The notes under the pieces: model-generated
Seen by the model: only the letters and a program-made list of their open reading frames with translations
Told to the model about the DNA's origin: nothing
Database searches by the model: none
Part shown: in pieces, positions 33,707 through 47,076 of the stretch
Layout: the number at the start of each line of letters is the position of its first letter
Position numbering within the stretch: position 1 is the first letter of the stretch
Position numbers and translations under genes: made by a program
Origin: Aedes albopictus
Taxonomy: Eukaryota; Arthropoda; Insecta; Diptera; Culicidae
NCBI RefSeq assembly: GCF_035046485.1
Contig: NC_085138.1
Span: 5,703,409 to 5,767,408, forward strand
DNA: 64,000 nucleotides
Reading direction: 5' to 3'

Positions 33707-36700
33707 TGTATAAACCTTGAATTAATTGTCCGAACCTGTGTATAATAAACCTTGTTCTTTTTTATGCTCAACTATGTTGTAGCGCACCTTCTGTGTGACA
33801 TTTCCTTGAATTAATAAAACAAAATGTGTATCGACGTTAAAGCGAAAGCACGCGTTTTATTTCGTCGCGAAAACGAGTTTCTTTATACAGTCCGCTGAAT
33901 CTGATGACCATCTTTTTGGTCCTTTAGGAGCCGGATAGTTCCGCGGAACGGCCGGAATCGAACATCGACGGGGTTTTCCACCGGGAAAATCTCGATTCTA
34001 ATCCGAGAATTGTGAACATTCGGTCGGGGCGTTGCGTCGGTCGAGTGTGCGTGTGTACTGCCGACGAGCTCGCAGTGAACGCGCTCCCAGTGACGAACAT
34101 GATTGGACGTGTTCGAAACGCTTGCTGAATGGAAGATAACGGAGCTGCTGCCGTGCAGTCTATCAGTGATCAACTTTCTGTGCAACGAAGAAAAGAAGAA
34201 TCGCGAGTGATGGAAGAAGCGCTCAAAGCTCTCGTTCATCAGAGAGGGGCGGTGAAAGGAAAATTAACGCGAGTGAAGAATGCGATCGTACATAGTGCCG
34301 CGGTTCCGAATGCGAACATTAGAAACGTGCACTTTCTGAAGCTGCACGTAAAGACTGTCGAGAACTGCTACAGTGAATACAACGCATTCCAAAATCAAAT
34401 ATACGCCCTTCCCCTCTCTGATGAACGACGACGAGAGCAAGAAGACCGCTATGTGGAGTTCGAAGCTCTTTATAATGAGCTCACGATCCAGCTGAGCACC
34501 CTGCTGGAAGAAGCGATGCCGAAACCGGAGCTACTTCCTCCGGTACCCCTAGTAGCTGGAAATGCGATTGCTCCTGTTGCTCCAGCCATTGCCCCCCAAC
34601 ACTTCATCCCTCCATTGACCGTTCCGTTGCCTACGTTCGATGGAACGTACGAAGCATGGTACTCATTCAAGTCCATGTTTCAGAACGTGATGGCACGGTA
34701 CGCAACGGAATCACCCGCAATCAAACTTTATCATCTCCGGAACGCCCTCGTCGGAAAAGCAGCGGGAGTGATCGACCAGGATATTATCAACAACGGCGAT
34801 TACGAGGCTGCTTGGGCGATTCTAACCGACCGATTCGAAGACAAGCGCTTGATAATCGACAAGCATATCGAGGCGATCTTCTCACTGCCGAAAATCTCCA
34901 AGGATAGCTCCACTGAACTACGGAAACTGGTTGACACCTGCGTCAAGAATGTTCAGGCACTCGAAAACCTGGAACTCGAAGTGGATGGCTTGGGGGAGCA
35001 AATGCTGATTAACCAGTTGGCATCGAAGATGGATCGGGACACACGTAAGGTGTGGGAAACGAAGCAGGACCCGGGGGAGCTGTCATCGTATGCGGATACC
35101 ATCGAGTTCCTGAAGCAGCGGTGCCGAATAATGGAAAAAGTGGAAACAAACAGTGCTAAAGTGGAGAATCCGAAACCGGTACGCCCGGTAACAAAATCGA
35201 AGACTCTAGTGTCAACGAATGAACTACAGTGTACAGTGTGCAACAACTCCCACGAACTATATAAGTGCGAAGAATTCAAGAGGAAGAGTGTCAGCGACAA
35301 GTACAGTTTGCTTCGGAAGTCTGGTGCTTGTTTCAACTGCCTTGGAAAGGGGCATCGTACCACCGAGTGCTCCTCCTCTAGTACGTGCCGGAAGTGCAGC
35401 AGGAAGCACCACACACTCCTGCATCCGGAAGAGAACAAGAAGGAAGATATTGCGCATCCGTCAGCAACGAAGCAGGCAGCAAGTGAAGGCTGTTCCCAAG
35501 CTGAGTCCTCAGCTGCCAGTGCCGCTCCGGTTGAGGCAGCAACGAAGAATCAGAACGTCGTTCTGTGTGTGTCATCGGACCGTCCGACAAGACAGACGCT
35601 TTTGACAACCGCTGTAGTGATGGTCAACGGCTATGGCAACGTCTTGCACCCGTGCCGAACCCTCATCGATTCATGCTCCCAGAATCACTTTGTGACGGAA
35701 CGATTCGCCACGCAGCTGGCGCTCAAGAAGCACCGTGCCGACTATCAAGTTAGCGGTTTGAATGGAGGTACAACACGAATCCATAACGTCGTCCGCACGA
35801 CGGTCAAGTCTCGCGTCACCAGCTACTCGACCGAGCTCGAACTGCTGGTAGCGCCGAAGATCACAAGTGATATGCCGGAGAAATCGATCGATGTGACGAA
35901 CTGGAATCTCCCAGTCCATGTGGAGCTCGCCGACCCCAACTTCAACAAGCGAGGTCGGATTGATATGTTGCTGGGAGCAGAAATCTTCTGGGACCTCATC
36001 AACGCGGAAAAAATCACCCTTGCGGAGAACCTTCCTTCGCTCAGAAACACCGAACTAGGATGGGTGATTGGTGGCGTGATTTCGGATCAAATACCCGTCA
36101 TCGCACGCACATTCTGCAACGTTGTCCAGCGAGACGACCTGGGCGATTTGCTGAAACGATTCTGGGAGATCGAAGGTGCTGAAGATCTACGCCGAAACTC
36201 TACTGCGAGTACCGATGAGTGCATCCAGCACTTCCGGAGCACCTTTCAACGAATGCCCGATGGAAGGTTCCAAGTCCGACTTCCATTCAACGAAAGAAAG
36301 ACAGAACTGGGCGAATCGCTGCAAATGGCTACCCGGCGGTTCCTGATGCTCGAACGTCGCTTGGATCAGAGACCCGAGCTGAAGGCAGAATATTCCAAGT
36401 TCATCCACGAGTACGAGCGGCTCGGGCACATGTGCGAAATACAGGCCAACCCGAACGAGAAGGTCGGATCATCGTACTATTTGCCGCACCACTGCGTATT
36501 GCGGCCGAGCAGTGCAACGACAAAACTGCGGGTCGTTTTTGACGGTTCTGCAAAAACGTCCACTGAAACCTCCATCAACGACACGCTGAAGATTGGCCCA
36601 ATCATGCAAAACGATTTGGTGTCGATCCTGCTGAACTTCCGGTGCTATCGGTTCGTCTTTACAGCCGATATACCGAAGATGTTTCGCCAAGTGATGATGC

Positions 36701-39700
36701 ACGCTGAAGATGCACCTTTCCAGCGTATACTATGGCGGGATGATCGATCGAAACCCCTGAAGACTTTTGAATTACGCACGGTAACCTACGGCTTGGCTTC
36801 GTCGCCGTTTCACGCCACGATGGCACTCTCCCAGTTGGCCGATGACTCGATGGAGGATTACCCGATAGCTGCACCCGTACTCAAAAAGTCTTTCTACATT
36901 GATGACGCCCTCTGCGGGGCACGCACAATCGAGGAGGCGCAGTTGTTGTGTCGACAGCTGCTGCAATTACTGCATAGCGGTGGATTCGACGCACATAAGT
37001 GGTGCTCAAACGAACCAGCCATTCTAGAGGAAATCCCGAAGCACCTCTAGGGTACTACTTTCGACGTTGGAGATGCTGCTGATAAGACGGTTGTAAAAAC
37101 TCTCGGAGTGGTGTGGAATGCTTCGCAAGACTGGTTTTCGTTCCGCGTCCAACCACCTGAAGAAGCTTGCCGGTCGGTGACTCGCAAGGGAGTGCTGAGT
37201 GAAATTGCAAAGTTTTTCGATCCACTGGGACTTGCTGGACCAGTGGTCACTACAGCGAAACTGATCTTCAGAGAAGTCGGCCTTCTCAACCTTGGGTGGG
37301 ACGATCCCATTCCTGACGCCATTGCCGAGAAGTGGCGTGCCTTCCGGACTCAACTGCCAGCATTGAACGACTTGGAAATTCCAAGGTGGATACTCAGCGA
37401 TGGAATGAATCTCGTGGAACTCCACGGGTTTGCTGACGCATCTGATCAAGCCTATGGGACGTGCCTGTATACGCGTCTCGTACTCCCCGATGGTGCCGTC
37501 AAGATGAACCTTATCTGCAGTAAGTCGAGGATTCTGCCGAAAAAGACAGGTAAGATGAAACCAATCACAACGCCAAGAGCCGAGCTTCTGGCCGCCTTGC
37601 TTTTGTCTCGAGAAGTAACGAAGGTACTCAACTCGGTCGACACAAGATTCGATCGTGTGACGCTGTGGAGTGATTCGCAAATTGTGCTTTGCTGGATCCG
37701 AAAATCGCCTGCCGATCTACAGCTATTCGTAGCGAACAGAGTCATCGAAATTCAGAAACTCACCAACGAATTCCAGTGGCGGTACATTCCAACGTATGAT
37801 AACCCGGCCGATTTGATATCGAGGGGCGAGATGCCTCAGCACCTGATCCACCGGTCTATTTGGTGGAATGGACCCGATGTGCTGAACCAACAAGTAGTGC
37901 AACTGGAACAGCCGTCTCCTCTGAACGATAGTGACCTCCCTGAAATACGAACGTGCCTTGTTCTCGCCAAACCGTCAGCAAGATTAGCAGTATTTGATCG
38001 AATCGGTACGTTCACTCGGCTACAGCGTTGTATGAGCCTGGTGGTTCGATTCGCCCACTATGTGCTTTCGGGACGAGAGATGTTGAAAAAGGGTCCGCCA
38101 ACAGCCTACGAACGAGACGAAGCATTGAAGCTGATAGTGCGATGCGTGCAAGAGGAGGCATTCCAACCGGAACTGCGCGCATTGAAGGAAGGCGGTACAC
38201 ATCGCCTACGGAGTCTCCACCCGTTCATCGATCCTGTTGACGGGATTCTGCGAGTTGGTGGTCGTGTCAAGAAGGCTTTCATTCCGTATGATAGTCGCCA
38301 CCAAATGTTGCTGCCACCAAACCATCCCTTCACCGAACTGCTGATCCGCCATGAGCATCAGAGTAACCTTCACGCAGGACAAAAGGCGTTGCTTGCAATC
38401 GTACGACAGCGGTTCTGGCCATTGCAGGCTAAGAACACTATTCGGAAGGTGATTAGGCACTGTATCCCGTGCTTCCGAGCAAACCCGATGAAGACGACGC
38501 AGTTGATGGGCGATCTCCCATCCTATCGTGTCCAGCCGTCACCAGCTTTCTTCCACACCGGCATCGATTATGCGGGACCTTTTTTGATCAAGTCGCTCAC
38601 CCAGGCACGCAAACCGATGATCACGAAAGGGTACGTATGTCTCTTTGTTTGTCTCAGTACGCGCGCCATCCACCTTGAACTGGTGTCAAGCCTCACGACC
38701 GAAGCCTTCCTTGCAACCTTGAGGCGGTTCACTGGACGACGAGGACCTGTCAGCAAGATCTATTCCGACAATGCGACGAATTTTGTCGGGGCTGAAGCCG
38801 AGTTGGAACAGCTGGGCAAACTTTTCGCTGACGAACATCACATCAAGGAGCTGACTGAGTTCTGCGGAAGCCGATCGATTTCGTGGAGTTTCATCCCACC
38901 GAGGAGCCCCCACTTTGGAGGGATTTGGGAGTCCGGGGTTAAATCCGTAAAACACCACCTGAAAAGAGTAGTCGGAAACCAGAAGTTAACGTTCGAGGAA
39001 ATGAGCACAGTACTTGTTCAGATTGAATCGGTGCTCAACTCACGACCACTCACGCCATGCTCCGATGACCCCAACGATTTGACCGCCGTAACCCCAGCAC
39101 ATTTCTTGGTTGGACGGCAAATGCAGTCAATCCCCGAGCCATCGTATACCAATATGAAGCTCTCGACGTTGACACGGTGGCAACTAGTGCAGGCCACTCA
39201 ACAACATTTCTGGAAAAGGTGGCTTGCCGAATATCTGCCGGAGTTGCAGAACCGCCAGAAATGGTTCAAGACAACCCAAATCAAACCTGGTGCTTTAGTG
39301 CTCATCAATGATCCTAATGCTCCGCCGATGCAATGGCAACTCGGCAGAATCATCGAGACTCATCCGGGTAGCGACAACATCACCAGGGTCGTAACTCTGC
39401 GTACCGCCAGGGGTGAATGCAAACGAGGCGTCACCGAGATTTCCCTTCTTCCACTGGATCAGGAGGAGCAGAAGCTGGACCATTGAAATAGTCATTTCAA
39501 TGCGGGGGAGGATGTATAAACCTTGAATTAATTGTCCGAACCTGTGTATAATAAACCTTGTTCTTTTTTATGCTCAACTATGTTGTAGCGCACCTTCTGT
39601 GTGACATTTCCTTGAATTAATAAAACAAAATGTGTATCGACGTTAAAGCGAAAGCACGCGTTTTATTTCGTCGCGAAAACGAGTTTCTTTATACAGTCCG

Positions 39701-39716
39701 CTGAATCTGATGACCA
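33707..39716 (+). mobile_element. Complete BEL/Pao LTR retrotransposon
   Basis: LTRs of 204 bp (33707-33910, 39513-39716) look identical by eye and have TG...CA ends. The 5-bp GCCAC duplication flanks the element (33702-33706, 39717-39721). A probable primer-binding site starting TGGTCCTTTAGGAGCC lies just inside the left LTR. A polypurine tract GCGGGGGAGGA precedes the right LTR. It inserted into the copia LTR, and the empty site is visible at 49080-49086. Identical LTRs imply a recent insertion. Confidence 0.9.
34129..39486 (+). pseudogene. BEL/Pao gag-pol polyprotein with one in-frame stop
   Basis: One frame of about 1785 codons is interrupted once, by TAG at 37048-37050. Gag carries a coiled N terminus and zinc knuckles (CTVCNNSHELYKC, CFNCLGKGHRTTEC). 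An aspartic protease-like LIDSCSQNHFV follows, then RT with FTADIPKMFRQV and the YIDD box. The stop falls after the RT, and the same frame continues with RNase H (HGFADASDQAYG, LWSDSQIVLCW). The integrase HHCC zinc region (HEHQSNLHAGQK ... CIPCF) and the DDE core (GIDYAGPF, YSDNATNF, GIWESGVK) close the frame. Apart from the TAG the frame is intact, so this is a very young copy. Whether TAG is a private mutation or is read through is not known. Confidence 0.88.
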
Positions 39717-39864
39717 GCCACCATGATGTGTACGTCTAACACTGCTCCTCACAGATGGTATTTCTTGATTATTTGAGTCCGGCAGCCGTCCGGAAATGTT
39801 GAAGCTTTATTCTGGAAAGGAGCATTGTCATCATGTCCGCTAAAAGTTCAGCGGTTGAACAGTA

Positions 39865-42493
39865 GGGGGAGGCGGGGCAATATGGACACCCTAAGGTTTT
39901 TGCCAACTTTACCTGGCAAGATGTCAAAAAAGTTTAGTTTTTTGATACATGTATCCTTTTAAAGTCTATTTAGCATCTATTGCATAAGAATGCTCACAAA
40001 GAAAAATTATTTATCCACTTCAAAAAATGATTTGAAAAATGTTAGTTTTTCATGACCATCTTCAAGCATACGGGGCAGAATGGACACCCCCATGGGGCAA
40101 TATGGACACCATGAGACTTTTACAAATTTCGTACATTATTTACACCTATAAAGTAATTTCATTACAAAACAACTATTATGGATAAATAATAAGCCGAAGT
40201 AGTTCATTTTTGTTCAGTTAATTAAAATTCAGGCTGTTTTGGATAAAGCTTCGTTTTTGTCGGCATGTACAGCTGTGCCTAGAAAAACTATTTTCCACTG
40301 CTGTCGTTTTTTGACCAATTTGTTTCACCCTATGTCTACTATAGTGAACATTTAACCGAAAATATACTGAAATCAAAGAATTTGGTTGGTTTGTGATTTA
40401 GGTTATATTTTTCCCTTGCCGCTTCTTTCAAAAAGGTGAGTGTCCATTTTGCCACGGCAGCAGAAGATATTTCCAAACTTGATTTTTGATATAATAAAGA
40501 AGAAAATATAAACATGTTAAGCTTGTAGATACAGCAAAACTACTTGCATGTGTTCTAGAAATATCAGGTTTTAATCGACCTGCAATAAATTAATCTTATT
40601 TAAGATGGTGCAAAAATTATAATTTCCATGCACAAAAAACGGAGGACGCAACTTTTTCGTGTAAAATCAAGTATAATTTTAATTTCGAATGTTTCTCCCT
40701 CCCCCTGGATATTCAATCTTGACGCGATGGGAGGGCTTAACCCATTAGCATTTTAGCGCCAGTTTATTCTCCACTGCTTGGACTTTGAGCTAGATATATC
40801 TGGTTTACGAGTTGAGCGCAAGTGAAGGAATCGGCCGTAAGTGCTAATGGGAACCAAAGGAGTATCCGTAGTGCATTTATCACAAGTTATAATTCAGCTT
40901 GCATAGACCTAATCTTTGCATTCTTTAAATTTTCTCAAATTTAACAACAATTGTTGAATTTAACGTAACGCAAGAGTGGGTAGGGGAGGTCTCTGCGTTA
41001 CACTCGAAAGTACACAGGACAGGGGACGCTAGGATAAGTTGACTTACAGCCTTACAGATTAGGTAACGTTAACAATTAAATTTATTACCTTTAGAAAATT
41101 CTGGACCCTAATCAGTCAAAACTGCTGATTTTAGAAATGAGTTTATATTTGTATTTCTTCTTTTTATAGGTTTTGTAGGGATGAATATATAGAAGTTGAC
41201 AAATAATCTTAATCATTTTAATTTTTGACACAACAATCAGCTGACTGAACTTTTTTTGTTTTATATTCTAGACGGTATTATAACACTGACCAAAAAAGCA
41301 GGAATTTTGTTACATGTTTCTTTAGGACTTAGGACAGTTGACAATCTAAAGGGTTACGGTAGATGTAATAATACTTCGGACGATATGCAGAAGACGACTA
41401 GACGAAATTAAGAACACAATTTGACACATTATAGACTATATTTCGACGTATAGGGTTTGACTGTTTTCATTACAACATCGAATGGAAACTCAAAAAGTGT
41501 TACCTAACACTAATATGAGAGTTATTTGGGGATGATGCTGGTGCTGTCAATGACCAACATCGGTTATTGACACTATTGGTAATCAGCTTGAAATAATTTT
41601 CAGAATCTATTGTAAAAAACTTAGGTTATTATTTGATTTATTGTTTAGAGATGCTATCAGAAAACTAGTTGCCCATATCGGCTAAAAACGCTAGCTCTGG
41701 CAGCTGTCTCCGAATAATTTTCAAAAATATCAAACCTGTAAACATTAGCTATGACACATTTTTTGCTCTTCTTTGTAATATTTTTCAGGAATAGTGCCTT
41801 GAAGGCGTTAACATGTACAGCTTTTTTTCTCTCTGTATGTTGTCCAGTGATCTCGGAGATTTTCGATTATTGAAATATTGTTCAATTATTGTCAGATTTC
41901 TTGAAACGTAAACACCGCGCGGTCGTTGAAATGTTTCAAAAAGGGGCTTTGCACAAAAGTTCACGCGGTCTATCGCTTTCGAAAGGAACAGCCGCACCGT
42001 AGGAAACGCCGCAATGTTATTTCCCATAAGGATGAAGTAAACAGGGAGTGAAAACCGCGGTTGTACCTTTCGGAACCGATAGACCGCGTGTACTTTTGTG
42101 CAAATCCCTCAATATCATATCATCTTTGGAGCTTCCATTCGGTCAAAACACTAGTGCGATGGGAATAGTTAAAACACAGTAATTTTAAAAACTACTACGA
42201 CCCAATACTAATTACTACAAACTTTGCTCAAGTTGACGACATCGTCTAGTCCATCGTGAGTATTGGTACTAGTAGGGGGAAAGTTGGGAAAGGGTCCAGG
42301 CTTTGCTATCAGCTGCCATGCAGCTCCACCTGGTCACTCTACAAAAAAAAATTCGAATGTTTCTTTCCTGAAACTACGTTTTAGACAAATGGACTATATT
42401 CTCTATTCATTAAAAGTTCAAAAAAGTTCGCATATTTCAAAATATTGAGGGTGTCCATTCTGCCCCGGGTGTCCATATTGCCCCGCCTACCCC
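39865..42493. mobile_element. TA-flanked GGGG-ended element with subterminal motif array (element E1)
   Basis: A 2.63-kb insertion in the copia coding region. The copia reading frame on both sides shows the empty site and a 2-bp TA duplication (39863-39864, 42494-42495). The ends are GGGGGAGGCGGGGCAATATG and the near-identical inverted copy. The motif GGGGCAATATGGACACC lies 9 bases from the left end (39874-39890). It recurs as a tandem pair at 40072-40110 and as two inverted copies at 42450-42484, ending 9 bases from the right end. A relative lies near 40438. No transposase is seen. A 224-bp MITE is nested at 41889-42112. I cannot name the superfamily. Confidence 0.7.
41889..42112. mobile_element. 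224-bp palindromic MITE, copy 1
   Basis: TA-flanked (41887-41888, 42113-42114) with ends TTGTCAGATTTC and inverted TTGAGGGATTTG. A long inverted pair inside contains TTTGCACAAAAGTTCACGCG and CGGTCTATCG. A copy of exactly the same length is at 59680-59903. The open frame on the minus strand is an accident of this repeat. Confidence 0.7.
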
Positions 42494-42790
42494 TACTGCA
42501 CAGAAATTACATTTTTCCTCTTCAAATCTTTGGCAAATGCATACTTGGTGTCAATATGCTTTGACCTTCTCTCGATCTTTTCTGGTTGTGTTCCAGTATT
42601 TTGATAGGTTCGCAAGGTTCGCCGAAATCGGTTAAGAGCTTCCTCAACCATAGCAACTCTTGACAGGATTCCACCAACGCAACGAATTCCGCTGCAGTCG
42701 ATGACAAGGCGACACAATTTTGCTTGCGACCTCCGCAAAGGAATACCAAGTATCCGGAGTTGGATTTTCGATCGTTGCAATCTCCTGCCC

Positions 42791-42954
42791 AAGGGTTCGT
42801 TCAAATATTACGTAACGCTAAGTGGAGAAGGGAGGGAGTCCAGCTCTGTCTTCATACAAATTTTGAAAATTCCCCATACAAAACTTGTTACGCGGGGGAG
42901 GGAGGGGGTCTAAAATTGCCAAACTTTGCTTTACGTAATATTTGAATGAACCCC
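42791..42954. mobile_element. MITE inside copia RNase H region
   Basis: The left end GGGTTCGTTCAAATATTACG and the right end are inverted copies over about 30 bases, and a G-rich interior (GGGGGAGGGAGG) lies between. It splits the copia frame just before the RNase H region. The target duplication is not clear. Its layout matches the MITE at 49883. Confidence 0.6.
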
Positions 42955-43865
42955 TATCAGCATTCACATAGCATTTCAGAGCCTAGCTTGTTCCGCCAAG
43001 ATGCAGCTTCAGATCTTTCGTAACATTCAGGTATCGCACGACTCGTTTCGCTTCGTTCCAATCAGAACTGGTCGGGCTACTGACTTTCCTTCCCAGAATC
43101 GAGGCTGCAATCGCGATATTCGGTGTTATCATCACGGAAATGTAAAGGAATCCTCCGATCAGACTCTGATAGGTAGTTATCGACACGTGGTAGTTTGTTG
43201 GCCTTCTCCGTTTTCTGAACATTAGGATAGACGATAGCTTTGCTTCACACAGTCCAAATCTTCCAACTACTTTTGTAATGTATGCTGATTGACTCACGAC
43301 AAAAGCTACGTCAATTTCCTCCGCCTTCATTCCCAAAAAAAAATGTAAAGGTCTCCCAGCAACGACAGTTTGAATTTCTCCTTCAGCACGGACATAATCT
43401 TTTGGAATTCTGCTTCATTCTTACAGGCTATCACCATGTCATCTACATACACAGCAATAAAATCAGTTTCTCCGTTGCACTCCCTTTTGTATAAACACGG
43501 ATCCGATTGACTGGGCAGGAAGTACATCTTTCGCATCACATTGTCCAATGTCTTGTTCCAGACTCTTCCAGCTTGCTTAAGTCCGTAAATACTTTTGTTC
43601 AGTCGGTTACCGTGATTTGGATCTGCCTTCAATCCAGCGGGTGGCTTCATGTATATGACTTCCTCCAGTTCACCGTATAGATAAGCAGATTTGACACGAC
43701 GTGCTTCACAAAAATCTTCCTTTGGCTGGCTATGGTCAGCAGTACCCGGAATGTTGGTTGTTTGGAGCAAAGACCTCTTCATAGTGTAGTGACTCCACGC
43801 TCGGTAAAATAGCGATACCCACGAACGGGTACTCAGATATGATAGATCTCATGTAACTAGAACAA

Positions 43866-44130
43866 TAAATATATCTATATATATAAAAATGCAGTGGCAT
43901 ACGTGGGACCGCGCATAACTTGCGAACGGCTGGTCCGATTTGGGTCGTCTAAGTTTTGTTCTGTTAGTTTTCACCCAAGGAAGGTTTATGAGGCCAAAAA
44001 CCTGGGAAAATTGAGAGTTTTTGAAAATCGGGTTTTCATACAGTTTGAACGGTGAATTGGGCGCTTGGCTAGGGACTTGAAACGTCAAAAAACGCAGTAG
44101 GCAAGACAAAGTTTGCCGGGTACAGCTAGT
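43866..44130 (+). mobile_element. Helentron-like non-autonomous element
   Basis: It starts in ATATATATAAAAATGCAGTGG and ends CAAAGTTTGCCGGGTACAGC then TAGT. The AT-rich start, the terminal CTAGT and the CAAGACAAAGTTTGCCGGG 3' block are shared with the element at 58089-59413. It separates two parts of the copia RT region. Confidence 0.6.
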
Positions 44131-45320
44131 TGAGTATGTTATAGACCATGAACCCGAACGGGCTGATTATTTCCATCCTCAAAGAACGTCTCTTAAAACT
44201 CCCGTTTTCATGGTTTCAACTTTGGTTATAACACATAGTCAGTGCCGTACCGTTGCGAAAAAAAAACCCTGCGCAACCAATCTTGCTTTGTAACGGACCA
44301 AGGTGCCATTCTGGTCAGTCTTCTTTTTAAAGATCCATCTGCTTCCCATAGCAGTTTTTACAGGTGGTAACGTCGTCATTTCCCACGTTTTGTTATCCGC
44401 AAGCGAGTTCAGCTCCTCCAGCATGGATCTCGTTCCACTCCACTAACGGCTTCATTTGTAGTTACGAGGTTCATCCACCAAATGCACAGCTGCTCCACTT
44501 ATTTCTAACGAAGAGGGGGCACACCTTTGTTGATACGCTTTGATCTCCGACTTGATCCATACTCGTTCAGATCCTGATCTTCGTCCAACAAGGTAGTATC
44601 GAAAAATTCTCCGCTGCTGATGCGAATTCCTCCAGCTGTTCGCTGTCATTGTCCGATTCGATTTGGATTTCTCGTTGATGTTCGTCCAAAACTTGGTCAA
44701 CGGGTTTTCGCTCCACTCTGCGACTTAGTTTTCATCGGGCCACACACGTCAGTATGTATCAGGTCCAGTATTTCCGAAGTCTTCTTCTCTGTCGATTTTG
44801 GGAAAGGTTTCCCGATTTGTTTTAAAACGAAACAATGTTCACAGTCTTCACGTACACTGCAGTATTGAACTTCGACACCGTTGGCCAGCTTCCGATTGAT
44901 TATTTGATCAATAACTGCTCCGTCACGATGCCCGAAACGTCTGTACCAGGTGTGCGAACAATGTTTGGTGTGATTATGTCCAACAACCATCTCTTGCTCA
45001 CCGTGTTCCTTCAATCGGTAGAGACCTCTGCGTTTGACAGCTACAGCAGCAACTTCCTTTCCAGCCATAACCCGGCAGCCTTGATGCCGAAACGTACATC
45101 CGCTCCCTTTTGGATCAGCTTGCTTACAAACAGCAGGTTCATCTCTAGTCCGGGAACAAACAGAACTTCTGATAGCGTTACAGCTATTCGATCTCCACGT
45201 GTGAATTGTTCCCGATCCGAAACCAGTGTTGCGAAACTCATGCTCACGAGTAAAAAATACTCACTCACCTTACTCATTTGTGAGTAATGCTCACGCTGTG
45301 AGTTACTCGCGTATGAGTAT

Positions 45321-45418
45321 ACTCACGCGTGAGTAATGACGTCATACTCTCGCGTGAGTATTACTCACAAGTGAGTAATACTCACGCGAGAGTATGACGT
45401 CATTACTCACGCGTGAGT
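45321..45418. repeat. 98-bp near-perfect palindrome
   Basis: Arms of 48 bases (45321-45368, 45371-45418) are exact reverse complements around a 2-base AA centre. Each arm contains ACTCACGCGTGAGT and TGACGTCA. The structure could extrude as a cruciform. Confidence 0.9.
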
Positions 45419-46873
45419 CATTCATTTTACTCACGGTGAGTTTAGTGAGTAAGTTATTTTTGTTGGTTTGAAATGATGTTTTCGATTGTTCTGTACTGCA
45501 ATGGTGATTATTTATATACTAGGCACAGTTTTCGAGGAAAGGTGGATCTGCTCGAGAGCTTTGGCACCATAGGCTAAAACCAGGGGGATGACGAAGGGCC
45601 CGAATCATCTACCCAGCATTCAATTCAACATGGCGTCCAATGTTTTTGTTTTGATTGCTTAATTCATGGAAAACATGCGCTGGAAACATCGACACTGCTT
45701 CGCTGCTACATATAATATCGTGCAAAGTGATAAGGAAAGAGAAACAATCATCAAAAACAACGATTTCGTTTGAAATGTGTAATTTCTGAAATAAGCACTA
45801 GCAACACACGAGCCACACACCCGAAAATCAGGAGCAAGTTAGGGTAAACCGACCAGAAAGTGGGTACCAAAACGCGCCGTACCAAAAATGATGTTGGGTG
45901 GAGCGGCGATGTACCGAGTTTGACAGCCGTGTCACCCCACTGGCTAAAACCTCTTATTGTTTACCTACGCATGCAAAGTAATATCATCAACTAGGATATT
46001 TCTATATTTCGCCACACTTTGTTAAGGGTATAACTTTTTTCGCATACGTCGGGTCACTTTACGGTATTCAATAAAGATGTTTGGCATATATTTTCCTACC
46101 TTCAAATAAAAAATGGTAGGGTCAATTACAGCATCTCCTAGGTCCAAACATTTAAAACTTTTATTTTGTACATACATTTGATTGTTTTTTCCATATGGCT
46201 AGTTTGTATTACTGTGCAAAAAGATAGGGCATGTAATGGCCAACTATAGGTTTCGCTTCAAAATTACTTGAGCAGGCAAGTAAGGAAAAAAGTTTTACAC
46301 TGGTAACGCCTCCCTTGCAAATCTAAAAGAGCTGTAGTTTTTCTGCGCGGAAAAATAGTCCGTTCTATTATTCCGTAAGGAAAAGTAACGTTTTTCCTCA
46401 TACTAAATACTTGATCAGTTTGTAATTTAAAATTTACAAAAAATTGTAAATTTACTTTCGAACATGAAACTCACACACTAAACGCACCCAGCAAAGCAAA
46501 AACCAACAAAACGAATTGTTGATTTTTAAGCAATTTTTTGCTAGAATCAGGTACAACTTTGTGCCCTATTGCTGGATGTTTCATAAAAAAGTGCTTAGAC
46601 TTGATAGAATCGGAACAAAACTTTATTGGAACTTATGGGTGACAAAAGGAACATATTCTGAAAGAATCTCGTGAACTTTTTCAAGTCTTAGTTTTTTTTT
46701 TTTCATATAAAGTTGGACCACCCTAATTATATGAGCCTCGGACCTATAAAGAAAAAAAAAACTGCCGAGCAAATTACTACCAGTAACATGGCCAGTAATC
46801 ACACCCAGGTAACCAATAAGCAGCTAAAATGGCATTAATTCAGCACTATATGCGCCTTTAGAGCAGGTCATTA

Positions 46874-47076
46874 AGGTGAATATATAACAAAGCCACCCCT
46901 AGAATTTTCAAGAGCACAAATCTAAAGAACCCAATGTCTGACCACGCTGAAAAGTTGATCGATTGATCACCCGCTGATGGTGACCAATCGATCAACTTTT
47001 CATCACAATCCATCATTTGGTTCTTCAGATTTGTGCTCTTGAAAATTTGAGGGATGGCTTCGTTATATATTCACCT
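46874..47076. mobile_element. MITE with long hairpin structure
   Basis: Left AGGTGAATATATAACAAAGC and its inverted copy at the right end, with TA on both sides (46872-46873, 47077-47078). Inverted pairing continues inward (AGAGCACAAATCT) to an inner stem with GAAAAGTTGATCGATTG. Nearly the whole 203 bases can fold on itself. Confidence 0.65.

Larger units (their letters stand above)
42496..45223 (-). pseudogene. Copia pol remnant: integrase-side, reverse transcriptase and RNase H pieces
   Basis: Read on the minus strand from right to left. 45223-44697 carries the GAG-pre-integrase region (VLFVPGLEMNLLFVSKL, HTWYRRFGHRD, a CSVREDCEHC zinc pattern). The integrase core is almost entirely deleted. 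44424-44270 starts the RT (NKTWEMTTLPPVKTAMGSRW, YKARLVAQGF). 43782-42983 continues with YGLKQAGRVWNK and the YVDDM box, then the region typical of late RT. 42790-42496 is RNase H (VALSSTAAEFVAL). The C terminus continues beyond element E1 at 39862-39770. Several frameshifts are present, so it is inactive. Confidence 0.8.

Noticed and set aside
41785..42027. A small conserved protein shared with 59582-59818
   Set aside because: The shared frame lies in a 224-bp palindromic MITE; conservation is of the repeat, not of a protein.
45237..45455. CRISPR-like array
   Set aside because: The repeats are adjoining palindromes without unique spacers of constant length, and they are the ends of a hAT-type element in a eukaryote.
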